A model generated the notes under the pieces. It ran no database searches, had not been told where the DNA came from, and saw only the letters and a list, made by a program, of their open reading frames with translations. A stretch of 56,013 nucleotides of DNA from an uncultured Prevotellaceae bacterium (lineage in GTDB: Bacteria; Bacteroidota; Bacteroidia; Bacteroidales; Bacteroidaceae). The stretch is taken from the NCBI GenBank assembly GCA_946540735.1, contig CAMNIN010000017.1, positions 1-56,013 on the forward strand, written 5' to 3'. Below, one piece after another: positions 40,341 through 49,312 of this stretch. The first letter of the stretch is position 1; each line of letters opens with the position of its first letter. The position numbers were made by a program, and so were the translations under genes.

Positions 40341-41695
40341 GGTGTGCTCAGTTGCTGTTTGAAAAATCTCATGTATTTGGTCATGATGGCCAGTGCTACG
40401 AAGGTGGCTATGGCATCAGATAACGACAAGGAAAACCACACGCCGTCGAGATCCAGGAAACGAGGGAGAATCAGCAGTATGGGGAGGAGGAAGATCAGTT
40501 GGCGGGATAGTGACAGGAATATGCTGATCTTCGCTTTTCCGATGCTCTGGAAGAAATTGGTGATGACAATCTGACACCCGACCACAGGCAGGGCGATGTT
40601 GGCTATACGTAGTCCTCTCTCGGCCATTCCGATCAGGGTGGCGTCGGTCGTGAAGATCCTGGCGCAATAATAGGGCATCAGTTCACTGACCAGCCATCCC
40701 AGCACCGACACGCCGGTGGCGGCGATCATTGCATATTTCAGCACTTGCAACAACCTGTCGAATTTCAGGGCGCCGTAGTTGTAGCCGGCAATGGGTTGCA
40801 TGCCTTGGTTAAGCCCGAAAATCACCATGAAGAACAGGAAGGAAATCCTGTTGACGATGCCATAGGCTCCTACGGCAAGATCACCGCCATAGTGATACAG
40901 GCTCTTGTTGAAGACGATGACGATGAGACAGGACGTCGCATTCATCAGGAAAGGCGAGAGACCTATCCCGATGATGCCGCTCACAAGATTCTTGCGGAGT
41001 TTGAAGATCCCCCGCTCGAAATGCAGGATCTCGTCTTTATGGCTGAAGAGCAACATCTGCCAGCAGAAAGCAGCGAATTGCGCCAGCACTGTGGCGATGG
41101 CAGCACCCTGGATGCCCATGCCGAAGACATAGATGAAAATGGGGTCGAGGATGGTGTTCAGTACAACGGTGAAAATCGTCGCTGTCATGGCCTGACGGGG
41201 TTTGCTGGCCGAACGGAGCACGGCGTTCATCCCGAAATACATGTGGGTGATGACATTTCCGGCCAGGATGATCTGCATGTATGACCGAGCGTAAGGCAAT
41301 GTCTGCTCACTGGCTCCGAAAAACAGCAGGATGGGGTCGAGGAAATAGAGCGTGACCGCTGCGAAGACCAATCCTATGATAATGTTCAGACTGACGCAGT
41401 TGCCGAAAATCCTCAAGGCTGTCGAGTAGTCCTTCTGGCCGAGTTTCACGGAGATGAGCGTGGAAGAACCCACACCTACGGCAGCACCGAATGCTCCGGA
41501 GAGATTCATGAAGGGAAAGGTGATGGCAAGACCGGATATGGCCAAGGCACCCACGCCCTGACCGATGAAGATGCTGTCGACCATATTATATAAGGAAGAT
41601 GCTGTCATCGCAACTATGGCAGGCAACGCATATTGCAAAAGCAACTTCCCGACAGGTTGGGTCCCCAGCTCCAATGTGGCTTTTCTGTTATCCAT
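40337..41695 (-). CDS. MATE-family multidrug/cation efflux transporter
   Basis: 452 residues with about 12 membrane segments. I start at ATG 41695; the frame extends farther upstream but crosses the promoter box. The first lines show LLLQYALPAIVAMTASSLYNMVDSIFIG, the typical MATE N-terminal repeat, and an equivalent pattern recurs around residue 240 (SGIIGIGLSPFLMNATSCLIV). Members export drugs, flavins or cations with sodium or proton coupling. The gene begins the seven-gene run and overlaps the next one by four bases. Substrate unknown. Confidence 0.9.
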   Translation of the reverse strand: MDNRKATLELGTQPVGKLLLQYALPAIVAMTASSLYNMVDSIFIGQGVGALAISGLAITFPFMNLSGAFGAAVGVGSSTLISVKLGQKDYSTALRIFGNCVSLNIIIGLVFAAVTLYFLDPILLFFGASEQTLPYARSYMQIILAGNVITHMYFGMNAVLRSASKPRQAMTATIFTVVLNTILDPIFIYVFGMGIQGAAIATVLAQFAAFCWQMLLFSHKDEILHFERGIFKLRKNLVSGIIGIGLSPFLMNATSCLIVIVFNKSLYHYGGDLAVGAYGIVNRISFLFFMVIFGLNQGMQPIAGYNYGALKFDRLLQVLKYAMIAATGVSVLGWLVSELMPYYCARIFTTDATLIGMAERGLRIANIALPVVGCQIVITNFFQSIGKAKISIFLSLSRQLIFLLPILLILPRFLDLDGVWFSLSLSDAIATFVALAIMTKYMRFFKQQLSTP

Positions 41696-41712
41696 CTCTT
41701 TGTTTTTCCTTG

Positions 41713-41720
41713 CAAAATTA
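41713..41720 (-). promoter_or_regulatory. Promoter -7 box for the MATE-to-FemAB run
   Basis: Minus strand TAATTTTG followed by C, 18 bases upstream of ATG 41695. It supports this start and a short leader. Confidence 0.6.
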
Positions 41721-41867
41721 CGAATAAACGGGTGAAGAGCCAAATTTATTCGTGCTTTTCCGAGTCAATAGAATACTATCCTCTCAAAAATCGCCTTTAT
41801 GACCTAAAAAAGTGTCTTAAAATACATCTTTTTCGGCTTGTGATAAGACTAATTCAGAAAAAAAGAG

Positions 41868-41875
41868 TATTTTTG
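41868..41875 (+). promoter_or_regulatory. Promoter -7 box for the subtilase-xseA unit
   Basis: TATTTTTG followed by C, 30 bases before ATG 41906. It is divergent from the MATE promoter 150 bases away. Confidence 0.6.
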
Positions 41876-41905
41876 CCCAGAATCTAAAAACCTATTTTAT
41901 TCACG

Positions 41906-43333
41906 ATGAGAAAAGTGCTCTGGAGAACTTGGTTCTCTTGCTTGATACTGCCCTTTTTCTTCCTCCCTGCCAAAGGTGCCGACCTTCCGGCCGGAGAGAG
42001 TCAGCAAATCGGTTTCCCTGGTGGAAAAACCTACCTGTATCGTCTGAGTTTGACTGATAAAAACGGCACACCCTATTCCCTTAGCCGTCCTTCTGAGTTC
42101 TTGTCTGCCAAATCTCTCAACCGCCGAAAGAACCAAAGTTTGTCGGTCGACTCCACTGACCTGCCAATCAATCCCCATTATGTGGAGAGAATTGCTGCTG
42201 TAGATGGCGTGGAGGTCGCTTGTATGAGCAAATGGAACAATACAGTGCTCGTCAAGGTGAAATCCACCTCCAAAATCAGACCACTCACGGCGTTCCCTTT
42301 CGTTGCGAAAGCTGAGAGGGTGTTCTCCTCACCTGATTCTATCGAACCACCCTCACGCTTTATCTTCCATAAGGAATTGGATCGTACTGAGGGTGCAGCG
42401 GATGAATTATATGGTGTGGCGGCCCAGAACATCGATATCGTTAATGGACGTGGACTTCATCGTATGGGATTCCGTGGACGTGGCATGACAATCGCCGTTT
42501 TCGACGGGGGGTTCATGAATGTAGACCGCATCCCTGTCATGAAAGAGATCCGCATCGTCGGCACAAAGGATTTCGTGGCTTTCAAATCCGACAATATCTA
42601 TCAAGAGCATGATCATGGCACCAAGGTCCTGTCGACCATCGGAGTCGATGAGCCAGGCATCTTTGTGGGCACCGCTCCGGAAGCGGAGTTCTGGCTGATC
42701 CGTACTGAGGACACTCGTACGGAAAGCCTTGCCGAAGAGGATTACTGGGCCGCAGCCGCCGAATTTGCCGATTCCGTGGGAGTGGATATTATCAGCAGTT
42801 CGCTGGGCTTTCAGGATTTTGACGATAAGTCAACGGATCACCTGTATTCAGAACTTGATGGCCGGCAGGCCCTTATCTCAAGGACGGCTTCGATGTTGGC
42901 CTCCAAGGGCATCGTCCATGTCAACAGTGCTGGCAATGAGGGTATGGGCACATGGAAAAAAATCAATTTTCCCGCCGACGCCTCCGACATCCTCGCCGTG
43001 GGCGCAGTCAATGCCAAACGGGTGAATGCGACTTTCTCGTCGCTTGGCCCGACACAAGACGGTCGTGTGAAGCCTGATATCATGTCACTGGGCAGTCCTG
43101 CCAGTGTTATCACGGGGCGGGGAACGGTCAGTAGTGATATGGGCACGTCGTTCGCTGCACCCATCATATCGGGAATGGTGGCATGCCTGTGGCAGTCGGC
43201 TCCAGGGAAAACGGCGCTGCAAGTGATGGATGCCATCAGACGCAGTGCTGATAATTATGACACGCCCAACAATGTCTTCGGCTACGGGATCCCGGATTTC
43301 AACAAAGCTTATTCCATCCTCAAAGAGAAATAA
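41906..43333 (+). CDS. Exported subtilisin-like serine protease (S8)
   Basis: 475 residues. Signal peptide RTWFSCLILPFFFLPAKGA, then a propeptide-like N-terminal 140 residues, then the subtilase domain. The catalytic triad is in order: Asp200 (AVFDGGF), His237 (HDHGTKVLS) and Ser415 (GTSFAAP), with the oxyanion Asn in HVNSAGNEG around 341. It should be active outside the cytoplasm. The T9SS-like tail is not evident; it ends NKAYSILKEK. Stop and the xseA start overlap by one base (TAATG), so the two are coupled, though no functional link is obvious. Confidence 0.9.
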   Translation: MRKVLWRTWFSCLILPFFFLPAKGADLPAGESQQIGFPGGKTYLYRLSLTDKNGTPYSLSRPSEFLSAKSLNRRKNQSLSVDSTDLPINPHYVERIAAVDGVEVACMSKWNNTVLVKVKSTSKIRPLTAFPFVAKAERVFSSPDSIEPPSRFIFHKELDRTEGAADELYGVAAQNIDIVNGRGLHRMGFRGRGMTIAVFDGGFMNVDRIPVMKEIRIVGTKDFVAFKSDNIYQEHDHGTKVLSTIGVDEPGIFVGTAPEAEFWLIRTEDTRTESLAEEDYWAAAAEFADSVGVDIISSSLGFQDFDDKSTDHLYSELDGRQALISRTASMLASKGIVHVNSAGNEGMGTWKKINFPADASDILAVGAVNAKRVNATFSSLGPTQDGRVKPDIMSLGSPASVITGRGTVSSDMGTSFAAPIISGMVACLWQSAPGKTALQVMDAIRRSADNYDTPNNVFGYGIPDFNKAYSILKEK

Positions 43334-44634
43334 TGATGACCGGCCGGAAGATGACGCTCTTTGAGTTGAACAGCATCTTGAGTGATGTGATAGAGAGAGG
43401 CATGCCTGGTGATTATTGGGTGGAGGCCGAGATCGCTGAACTCCGAGAGGTGGGCGGACATTGTTATCTGGAGCTGATCGAAAAAGACAAGAAGACGAAT
43501 ACCCCCATCGCCAAGGCTTCCGCCAAATGCTGGAGAACGCAATGGGCTCTGGTGAAGTCCTTTTTCATGCAGGCGGTTCAAAAACCTTTGGCAAATGGGA
43601 TGAAGGTGCTTGTCAAGGTTTATCCGCAGTTTCATCCCAATTATGGCTTTTCTTGGATCGTCAATGATATCGATCCCGCTTATTCTCTGGGCGACATGGC
43701 TTTGAAGCGTCAGCAGATCATCGCCCAATTGAAAGAAGAGGGTGTCTTCGATGCCAATAAGGAATTGGACTTGCCTTTGTTCACCCAGAGGATTGCTGTG
43801 GTGTCGAGTGCCAATGCCGCTGGTTATGGTGACTTCTGCAATCACTTGAGTGAAAACGAGTTCGGATACGCCTTCCTGACCTCTTTGTTTCCTGCTGTCA
43901 TGCAGGGTGAAGGAGTGGAGCAAAGCATCATTGAGGCTCTGAATGCCATCTTTGACCGTTTGGATGAATTTGATTGTGTGGTTATCACAAGGGGTGGGGG
44001 AGCGACGAGCGACCTCTCTGGATTCGATGCGATAGAACTGGCCAGGAATGTGGCCAATTTCCCTTTGCCTGTCATTACCGCTATCGGTCATGACCGGGAC
44101 GAGAGCGTGCTGGATATGATCTCGAATGTGAGGGTCAAAACACCCACAGCCGCGGCTGCTTTCCTGATTGACAGACTCCATCATGTGGATGCTCGGGTCG
44201 ACGATCTTGGCAGTCGTATCACCAAGGTGGTGGAGCACCGTATCCAAAACGAGAAAATGAGGATACAGCATCTTTCTGTGCGCATTCCGTCGCTGTTCTC
44301 CGTGGTGAAGATGACCCAAGAGGCCAGACTCCGTCAGACGCTTCATGTGATTGAGACACGTATCAGCCGTAAAATACAGGGCGAAACGCATCGTCTGGAT
44401 TCTTTCCATGAACACCTCCTTCACCTGACATCCGAAAAAGTCCACAAGGAGAAATACCGCATCGAAATCCTTTCTCAGAAAATTGACGCACAGGATCCCC
44501 AGCGGATCCTTGACCGTGGCTACAGCATCACCTTCTCGCAAGGCAAAGCAGTGACCTCCAGCAGTTTGGTAAAACCTGGCACTGTCGTCGAAACCCGTTT
44601 GAAAGACGGCTCTTTCACCTCTGAAGTGAAATAG
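43333..44634 (+). CDS. xseA: Exodeoxyribonuclease VII large subunit
   Basis: 433 residues. N-terminal OB-fold for single-stranded DNA (FELNSILSDVIERGMPGDYWVEAEI), then the catalytic domain (QRIAVVSSANAAGYGDF), with the conserved VVITRGGGATSDLSGFD and AIGHDRDESVLDMIS that mark the family, and a C-terminal helical region. It degrades single-stranded DNA together with XseB. There is no xseB-sized gene after it: the next 137 bases contain only a promoter and butyrate kinase leader. The start at 43333 overlaps the protease stop; alternative in-frame ATGs exist at 43336 and 43351. Confidence 0.93.
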   Translation: MMTGRKMTLFELNSILSDVIERGMPGDYWVEAEIAELREVGGHCYLELIEKDKKTNTPIAKASAKCWRTQWALVKSFFMQAVQKPLANGMKVLVKVYPQFHPNYGFSWIVNDIDPAYSLGDMALKRQQIIAQLKEEGVFDANKELDLPLFTQRIAVVSSANAAGYGDFCNHLSENEFGYAFLTSLFPAVMQGEGVEQSIIEALNAIFDRLDEFDCVVITRGGGATSDLSGFDAIELARNVANFPLPVITAIGHDRDESVLDMISNVRVKTPTAAAAFLIDRLHHVDARVDDLGSRITKVVEHRIQNEKMRIQHLSVRIPSLFSVVKMTQEARLRQTLHVIETRISRKIQGETHRLDSFHEHLLHLTSEKVHKEKYRIEILSQKIDAQDPQRILDRGYSITFSQGKAVTSSSLVKPGTVVETRLKDGSFTSEVK

Positions 44635-44711
44635 ACTTGCCGCTTAGGGGATTTTTCGTTTTCCTTGGTCTTTTTTCTGCCAAAAAACTTGGAGGTTATC
44701 GGGATTTTTCA

Positions 44712-44719
44712 TAATTTTG
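44712..44719 (+). promoter_or_regulatory. Promoter -7 box for butyrate kinase
   Basis: TAATTTTG followed by C, with a possible -33 TTGG at 44689-44692. It lies 53 bases before the ATG at 44772. Confidence 0.6.
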
Positions 44720-44771
44720 CGTTAATTATACGCTCCATGCGTTGTCAACACTTGTTAGCCAAACAGAGACT

Positions 44772-45836
44772 ATGATGAAAATTCTTGCTATCAACCCAGG
44801 TATGATCTCCACCAAGATCGGTGTCTTTTATGATGAGGAAATCGTGATGCACGCCTGCATCAATCATCCTTACGAGGAACTTTGCCAATATCCATTTATC
44901 ATGGATGAGTTCGACTACCGCAAAGATAAGTTGCTGGAGGAACTCCGAAACCAAGGATTCGGTATGGATTTCGATGTTGTCGTTGGAAGAGGTGGCCTTG
45001 TGAAGCCCATCGAAAGCGGGGTATATGAGTTGAATGAGAAAGTGATAGAAGACACAAAGCATCCCCGCCTACACCATGCTTGTAATCTCGGTTCCCTGAT
45101 CGCTTTGAGCATAGCTAAGGAGATTCCTGGCTGCAGGGCTTTTACAGTTGACCCTGGTGTCGTTGACGAACTGGAGGATGTGGCTCGGATAACAGGTGTG
45201 CCGGAAATACCGCATCAGACGATATGGCACGCACTCAACCAACGCGAGATCGCCAAGCGCTATTGCAAGGAACATGGGGTGAACTATGAGGAGCAAGACC
45301 TGATCGTCTGTCATCTCGGCAGTGGCATCTCCTTTGCCATGCACCATCACGGCAGGGCCATAGCTTGTAGTGACGCTTTGAGTGGCGATGGTCCTTTCAG
45401 TCCTTCCCGCGCCGGAACGCTGCCTTCTGTTCAATTGATCCAATTATGCTACAGCGGACAGTACACTGAGAAGGAAATGCTGCGGAAAGTAAACGGGCAT
45501 AGCGGACTGACTGCACATCTGGGTACGAATGATGTCAGGGTGGTCGAGCAGCGCATCAAGGACGGAGACGAACATGCCAAACTCATTCTGGATGCCATGA
45601 TTTACCAGACCGCACGCTACTTGGCCTCCTTGGCTCCGGTCACATACGGCCATGTGGATGCGATATTGCTGACGGGGGCGATGTCGCAGAGCAAGTATGT
45701 GAGTGAGGGACTCGTCAAGCGATTGGAGTATCTTGCACCGGTGTTCATCTATCCCGGTGAAGATGAACTGACCGCTTTGGCACACAATGTGTATAGAGCT
45801 CTGACCGGACAACAGGAAATCAAAGTTTATTCTTAG
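44772..45836 (+). CDS. buk: Butyrate kinase
   Basis: 353-354 residues from paired ATGs at 44772/44775. An acetokinase-superfamily protein of butyrate-kinase type: ILAINPGMISTKIGVFYDEE, VGRGGLVKPIESGVYELN, HACNLGSLIA, VDPGVVDELEDVARITG, VCHLGSGISFAMHHHGR and DALSGDGPFSPSRAGTLP, ending with a nucleotide-binding region VDAILLTGAMSQSKYV. It interconverts butyrate and butyryl-phosphate with ATP/ADP. The partner phosphotransbutyrylase gene is not in this window, so it is uncertain whether the role is butyrate production, or use of branched-chain acids. Confidence 0.93.
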   Translation: MMKILAINPGMISTKIGVFYDEEIVMHACINHPYEELCQYPFIMDEFDYRKDKLLEELRNQGFGMDFDVVVGRGGLVKPIESGVYELNEKVIEDTKHPRLHHACNLGSLIALSIAKEIPGCRAFTVDPGVVDELEDVARITGVPEIPHQTIWHALNQREIAKRYCKEHGVNYEEQDLIVCHLGSGISFAMHHHGRAIACSDALSGDGPFSPSRAGTLPSVQLIQLCYSGQYTEKEMLRKVNGHSGLTAHLGTNDVRVVEQRIKDGDEHAKLILDAMIYQTARYLASLAPVTYGHVDAILLTGAMSQSKYVSEGLVKRLEYLAPVFIYPGEDELTALAHNVYRALTGQQEIKVYS

Positions 45837-45874
45837 CCAGCTAAGGCTCGCACACACCACCTTTCATCTCATTG

Positions 45875-46492
45875 TTATTTGATGAAATTGGTCCAGACAG
45901 GTCGCTCGGGTAGGGGATGGCCAGCTTCGTCAGTGCTCAAGCGCTTGATGAGCCATGCCATGTTCCGTCCGAGCGTGCGCATGGTTTGCATTCCTTCCTC
46001 GTCATGAATGACTTGACCAGGAGTGTGGCCATAAGCCATGTTCCAGTATTGCGAGCTGACAACGGGCATGTTGTTGATGGTGAAATATTTGTTGAGACGG
46101 TCAAAAGCTGCTGACGCACCGCCCCGCCGACAGGTGACGACACATGCTGCCGGCTTGTATTGGAGCAGGTGTCCTAATGAATAGAATACACGGTCGAGCA
46201 GGGCACATAAAGAACCGTTCGGGCCACCATAATAGACGGGTGAGCCGACGACAATCCCATCGATGCCGTCCTTGACGGCCCTCCAAAGCTTATAGTAGAG
46301 GTCGTCGTTGAATGTGCATTTGCCATTGCGGCCACACATGCCACATGCAATGCACCCCTGGATGGCACCTTTGCCGATAGGGATGATCTCGGTTTCTATA
46401 TTCTCGGCATTCAATGACTTGGCTACCTCGTTAAGAGCGAGAAATGTGTTGCCGTTTTGTTTAGGGCTTCCGTTGATTAGCAGAACTCTCAT
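45875..46492 (-). CDS. Flavodoxin-like NAD(P)H-dependent FMN reductase
   Basis: 205 residues. Flavodoxin fold with the FMN phosphate loop INGSPKQNGNT at about 6-16, a cysteine-rich patch CIACGMCGRNGKCTF at 46-60, and the SPVYYGGPNGSLCALLDR segment over the flavin. Members reduce quinones, iron or other acceptors. The Cys cluster could be a disulfide or metal site, as in iron-sulfur flavoproteins of this type, but the spacing differs from a classical ferredoxin motif. It has its own promoter divergent from the aldose epimerase. Confidence 0.85.
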   Translation of the reverse strand: MRVLLINGSPKQNGNTFLALNEVAKSLNAENIETEIIPIGKGAIQGCIACGMCGRNGKCTFNDDLYYKLWRAVKDGIDGIVVGSPVYYGGPNGSLCALLDRVFYSLGHLLQYKPAACVVTCRRGGASAAFDRLNKYFTINNMPVVSSQYWNMAYGHTPGQVIHDEEGMQTMRTLGRNMAWLIKRLSTDEAGHPLPERPVWTNFIK

Positions 46493-46512
46493 GACTTATG
46501 TAAATTTTTCTG

Positions 46513-46520
46513 CAAATATA
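46513..46520 (-). promoter_or_regulatory. Promoter -7 box for the flavoprotein
   Basis: Minus strand TATATTTG followed by C, 21 bases upstream of ATG 46492. Confidence 0.6.
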
Positions 46521-46544
46521 GACAAAAATCTTAAGTTTTTTGAC

Positions 46545-46552
46545 TAAATTTG
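46545..46552 (+). promoter_or_regulatory. Promoter -7 box for the epimerase-HAD-DUF4923 unit
   Basis: TAAATTTG followed by C, 48 bases before ATG 46600. Only 24 bases separate it from the divergent box at 46513-46520. Confidence 0.6.
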
Positions 46553-46599
46553 CACCAAAAGGGAAACTTCCACAACAAACACACTTAATTTACGCATTT

Positions 46600-47472
46600 A
46601 TGATAGAATTGAGCAATGAATTACTGACCATTAAGGTCGCAGAAATGGGGGCCGAGCTCCAGAGTATTGTTGACAGCGAAGGGCATGAGTATCTATGGCA
46701 GGCCGATCCGAAATTCTGGCCACGCCATTCACCCATCCTTTTCCCCATTGTGTGCAGTGTGGAGAATGACACCTACATCGTTGATGGCCGGGAATATCAT
46801 CTGCCACGACACGGATTCGCTCGTGATACAGCGTTTACCCTTGTGGCTCAGTCTGACAACAAGGTGGTTTTCGCCCTGCATGAAAGCGAAGAGACGATGA
46901 AGGTATACCCCTTCCCGTTCAACCTTGCAGTGAGCTATCGTCTTGATGACAACAAGATTCATGTCATCTGGCATGTTGAGAATACGGGCAAGCGGGAGAT
47001 GCATTTCCAGATCGGAGGCCACCCGGCATTCTATGCTCCGGGTTGCGAGGCCGGCCAACCTCTGAAAGGAGTGCTAAGAGTGGACAACACTGGGCGGTTG
47101 CGGGGCTTGAGGAGCCATATTGACGGGTCGGTGGAAATGGAAGAGATCGAGATCGCATCACAGGATGGCCTGATCTGTTTTGACGATGAGTTCTTTGCCA
47201 ATGACTCCGTGAAGGTGCATAAGAGCCAGACGAGCAGGGTGGAACTGCTTAATCCCGACGGTAGCGTGGCTGTAGGACTCAGTTATAAATGTCCCATCAT
47301 CGCTTTTTGGAGTCCTTATCAGAAGAATGCGCCTTTTGTCTGCCTCGAACCTTGGTATGGCGTGGGTGACCCTCGTGGCTATGCGGGAGAGTTCAAGAAC
47401 AAGCCTTTCATCAATCATCTGATGCCAGGTGCCTCGTTCATGAGTGAGTATGTCATTTCCATAGGCGAATAA
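46600..47472 (+). CDS. Aldose 1-epimerase family protein (LacX-like)
   Basis: 290 residues starting MIELSNELLTIKVAEMGAEL. An earlier in-frame TTG at 46540 lies inside the promoter and I reject it. Typical features: LWQADPKFWPRHSPILFPIV, with conserved Arg and Phe, YHLPRHGFARDT with the catalytic His region, QIGGHPAFYAP with another catalytic His, and a Glu-containing segment FVCLEPWYGVGD. It probably converts alpha and beta anomers of a hexose; which sugar it acts on is uncertain. It heads a three-gene run with 8- and 5-base gaps. Confidence 0.9.
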   Translation: MIELSNELLTIKVAEMGAELQSIVDSEGHEYLWQADPKFWPRHSPILFPIVCSVENDTYIVDGREYHLPRHGFARDTAFTLVAQSDNKVVFALHESEETMKVYPFPFNLAVSYRLDDNKIHVIWHVENTGKREMHFQIGGHPAFYAPGCEAGQPLKGVLRVDNTGRLRGLRSHIDGSVEMEEIEIASQDGLICFDDEFFANDSVKVHKSQTSRVELLNPDGSVAVGLSYKCPIIAFWSPYQKNAPFVCLEPWYGVGDPRGYAGEFKNKPFINHLMPGASFMSEYVISIGE

Positions 47473-47480
47473 ACCAGGAT

Positions 47481-48137
47481 ATGGATGTGAGAATCATCAT
47501 TTTTGATTTTGACGGGACGCTTGGTGATACGCAAGAGATCATCGTCAAGACACAGCAGGCGACCATGCGTGAAATGCACTTGCCTGTGCCATCTGACGAG
47601 GAATCCAAGGCCACCATCGGACTGAAACTGAGGGATTGTTTCCTGGCTATCTGTCCCACTATGACAGATAAGCAGGCCGATGAATGTGTAACGACCTACC
47701 AACGGTTGTTCGCACGGCACAAAGATCTGTTTCCGCCAGCCCTTTTCCCACATGTCCGAGAGACGCTTGTGGCGTTGAAAAGAAAGGGACTCGTGCTTAC
47801 CATAGCATCTTCACGCTCATCGGCATCACTTCATGAACTGGTGCATGAACTGGGTATCGCCGATTGCATCGATTTCATCGTGGGTGCCGATGAGGTGGCA
47901 CATCCGAAGCCTGATGCTGAGCCTGTGCTTCTCACACTCCAGGAAAAAGGATTTCATGCTGATGAAGCTTTGGTGGTGGGCGATATGCCTGTTGACCTAC
48001 TCATGGGACGCAATGCCGGGACACGAACTTGCGCGGTGACATACGGCAATGCCACACGCAGGACATTAGAACATGCCGGAGCGGATTTCATCATCGACGA
48101 TATCACTGAATTGATACAGATATTAATTTTGAATTAA
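47481..48137 (+). CDS. HAD-family phosphatase, phosphoglycolate phosphatase-like
   Basis: 218 residues. Motif I DFDGTLGDT (8-16 region) with nucleophile and acid aspartates, motif II TIASSRSS, motif III Lys in HPKPDAEP, and motif IV VGDMPVDLLMGRNAG are all present, along with an alpha-helical cap between motifs I and II. Such enzymes dephosphorylate small sugar phosphates or phosphoglycolate. Its gene follows an aldose epimerase by 8 bases, which suggests a sugar phosphate, but that is inference. Confidence 0.9.
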   Translation: MDVRIIIFDFDGTLGDTQEIIVKTQQATMREMHLPVPSDEESKATIGLKLRDCFLAICPTMTDKQADECVTTYQRLFARHKDLFPPALFPHVRETLVALKRKGLVLTIASSRSSASLHELVHELGIADCIDFIVGADEVAHPKPDAEPVLLTLQEKGFHADEALVVGDMPVDLLMGRNAGTRTCAVTYGNATRRTLEHAGADFIIDDITELIQILILN

Positions 48138-48142
48138 ACATT

Positions 48143-48766
48143 ATGAAGAAAACATTTTTGACGATTTTTGCAGCTATGACACTGATGCTGTCGAGCTGCC
48201 TTACAACAGGACTCGGAACGACGTCTGGTACCAATCCCACCGGCAGTGTGCTGGGTAGCGTGCTGGGTAGTGTGTTGACTAATGTGCTGTTCGGTGGAAT
48301 GACATTAGACCAGTCAAGCCTCCTTGGGAGTTGGAACTACAGTGCTCCGCGCGCTGCCTTTACCACAGAGAAGGCTTTGACAAAGGCTGGAGGTAATGCT
48401 ACAATTGCCAATATTGCTTCATCGCTGGCAAATAACTACAGCAATATCGGCATCAATCGCAGCAACACTTCTTTCTCTTTTCTTGATGGTAACAAGTTCT
48501 CGGCTAAGGTGAATGGTATCCCATTCAACGGAACCTATACTTATAACCCTCAGAACGGAGAAATCTTCCTCAAAACTGCTTCGGAGACCATTAAGGGCAA
48601 CGTGACAAAGACCGAGAAAGGAATGGGACTGATGTTTGACTCCGTACAGATGGCCAATATCCTTCAGAAGGAAGGTAAGGTCAGCAATGCTGCTGCGGTA
48701 CAAGCGGTCAGCAAACTCGCAAAGAGTGCCAACGGTGCTCGTGTAGGCTTTGAGCTTACAAAATAA
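48143..48766 (+). CDS. DUF4923 family lipoprotein
   Basis: 207 residues. A lipoprotein signal peptide with LMLSSC lipobox at the N-terminus is followed by a low-complexity Gly/Ser/Thr part (GSVLGSVLGSVLTNVL) and then the DUF4923 domain (LLGSWNYSAPRAAF; FNGTYTYNPQNGEIFLKT; KGMGLMFDSVQMANIL). The domain occurs in Bacteroidetes lipoproteins of unknown role. It is the last gene of the run before a strong terminator. Confidence 0.85.
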   Translation: MKKTFLTIFAAMTLMLSSCLTTGLGTTSGTNPTGSVLGSVLGSVLTNVLFGGMTLDQSSLLGSWNYSAPRAAFTTEKALTKAGGNATIANIASSLANNYSNIGINRSNTSFSFLDGNKFSAKVNGIPFNGTYTYNPQNGEIFLKTASETIKGNVTKTEKGMGLMFDSVQMANILQKEGKVSNAAAVQAVSKLAKSANGARVGFELTK

Positions 48767-48785
48767 TATGACTGTTTAGTAAAGA

Positions 48786-48831
48786 TTATGGACAAGCCTT
48801 TGAAATCAGTGGCTTGTCCATAATTGTTTTT
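48786..48831 (+). terminator. Rho-independent terminator
   Basis: TTATGGACAAGCC (48786-48798) pairs perfectly with GGCTTGTCCATAA (48811-48823), followed by TTGTTTTT. It ends the epimerase-HAD-DUF4923 transcript. Confidence 0.92.
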
Positions 48832-48856
48832 CATGCGCTACCCATACCGTAGGGAA

Positions 48857-49309
48857 TTATTTGATGAGTATCTTCTTACCTCTGGTTATGAAGATGCCTT
48901 TTGAGACAGGCTCGCCTTCGATGTGACGGCCGAAAAGATCATACCATTGGGGTGTTGTGGCATTCGGCATGGTTATGGAAGTCATCCCGTTGCTGTCCAT
49001 TGAAGCAAGAAGGCGTAAGCATTCTATTCGTTGGTTGCTGAGGAAGTATTCCATTCCGGTGTTCACATGGCCGCCATTGATCATTGAGGGATAGAATTTG
49101 ACCTGTTCACCGAATTGTTTTGATGCGGCGAGGTAATTGTCGAATGGCACCACTTCATCGCCAGTGCTGTGATAGAGGAAGACGGGGTGGCTGGGAATCC
49201 ATCCTGAAGGATCTTCCGTGGCTGTTCTCACTTTCAGTGCAGCGCGACCAAAATCCGTGATTTCCTGTGCGTTGAGACAAGTAATCGTAAATAAAAAACA
49301 AAAGAAAAG
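48857..49309 (-). pseudogene. Remnant of a secreted alpha/beta-hydrolase with T9SS-like tail
   Basis: A single frame runs from codon 49309 to the stop at 48857. Its first 15 residues, LFFCFLFTITCLNAQ, look like the end of a signal peptide, but a stop codon lies immediately before and no start codon exists. After a short EITDFGRAALKV the frame moves directly into a hydrolase C-terminal half: VFLYHSTGDEVVPFDN holds the acid Asp, and NGGHVNTGMEYF holds the His. The nucleophile-serine part is missing. The tail QWYDLFGRHIEGEPVSK and KKILIK is T9SS type A-like. So this is an internally deleted, start-less gene. An ORF of 124 codons from a GTG at 49231 could in principle still be made. Confidence 0.75.
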
Positions 49310-49312
49310 CTA

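Noticed and set aside
46540..46599. Longer start for the aldose epimerase
   Set aside because: The stretch contains the promoter box, so it cannot be translated from that transcript.
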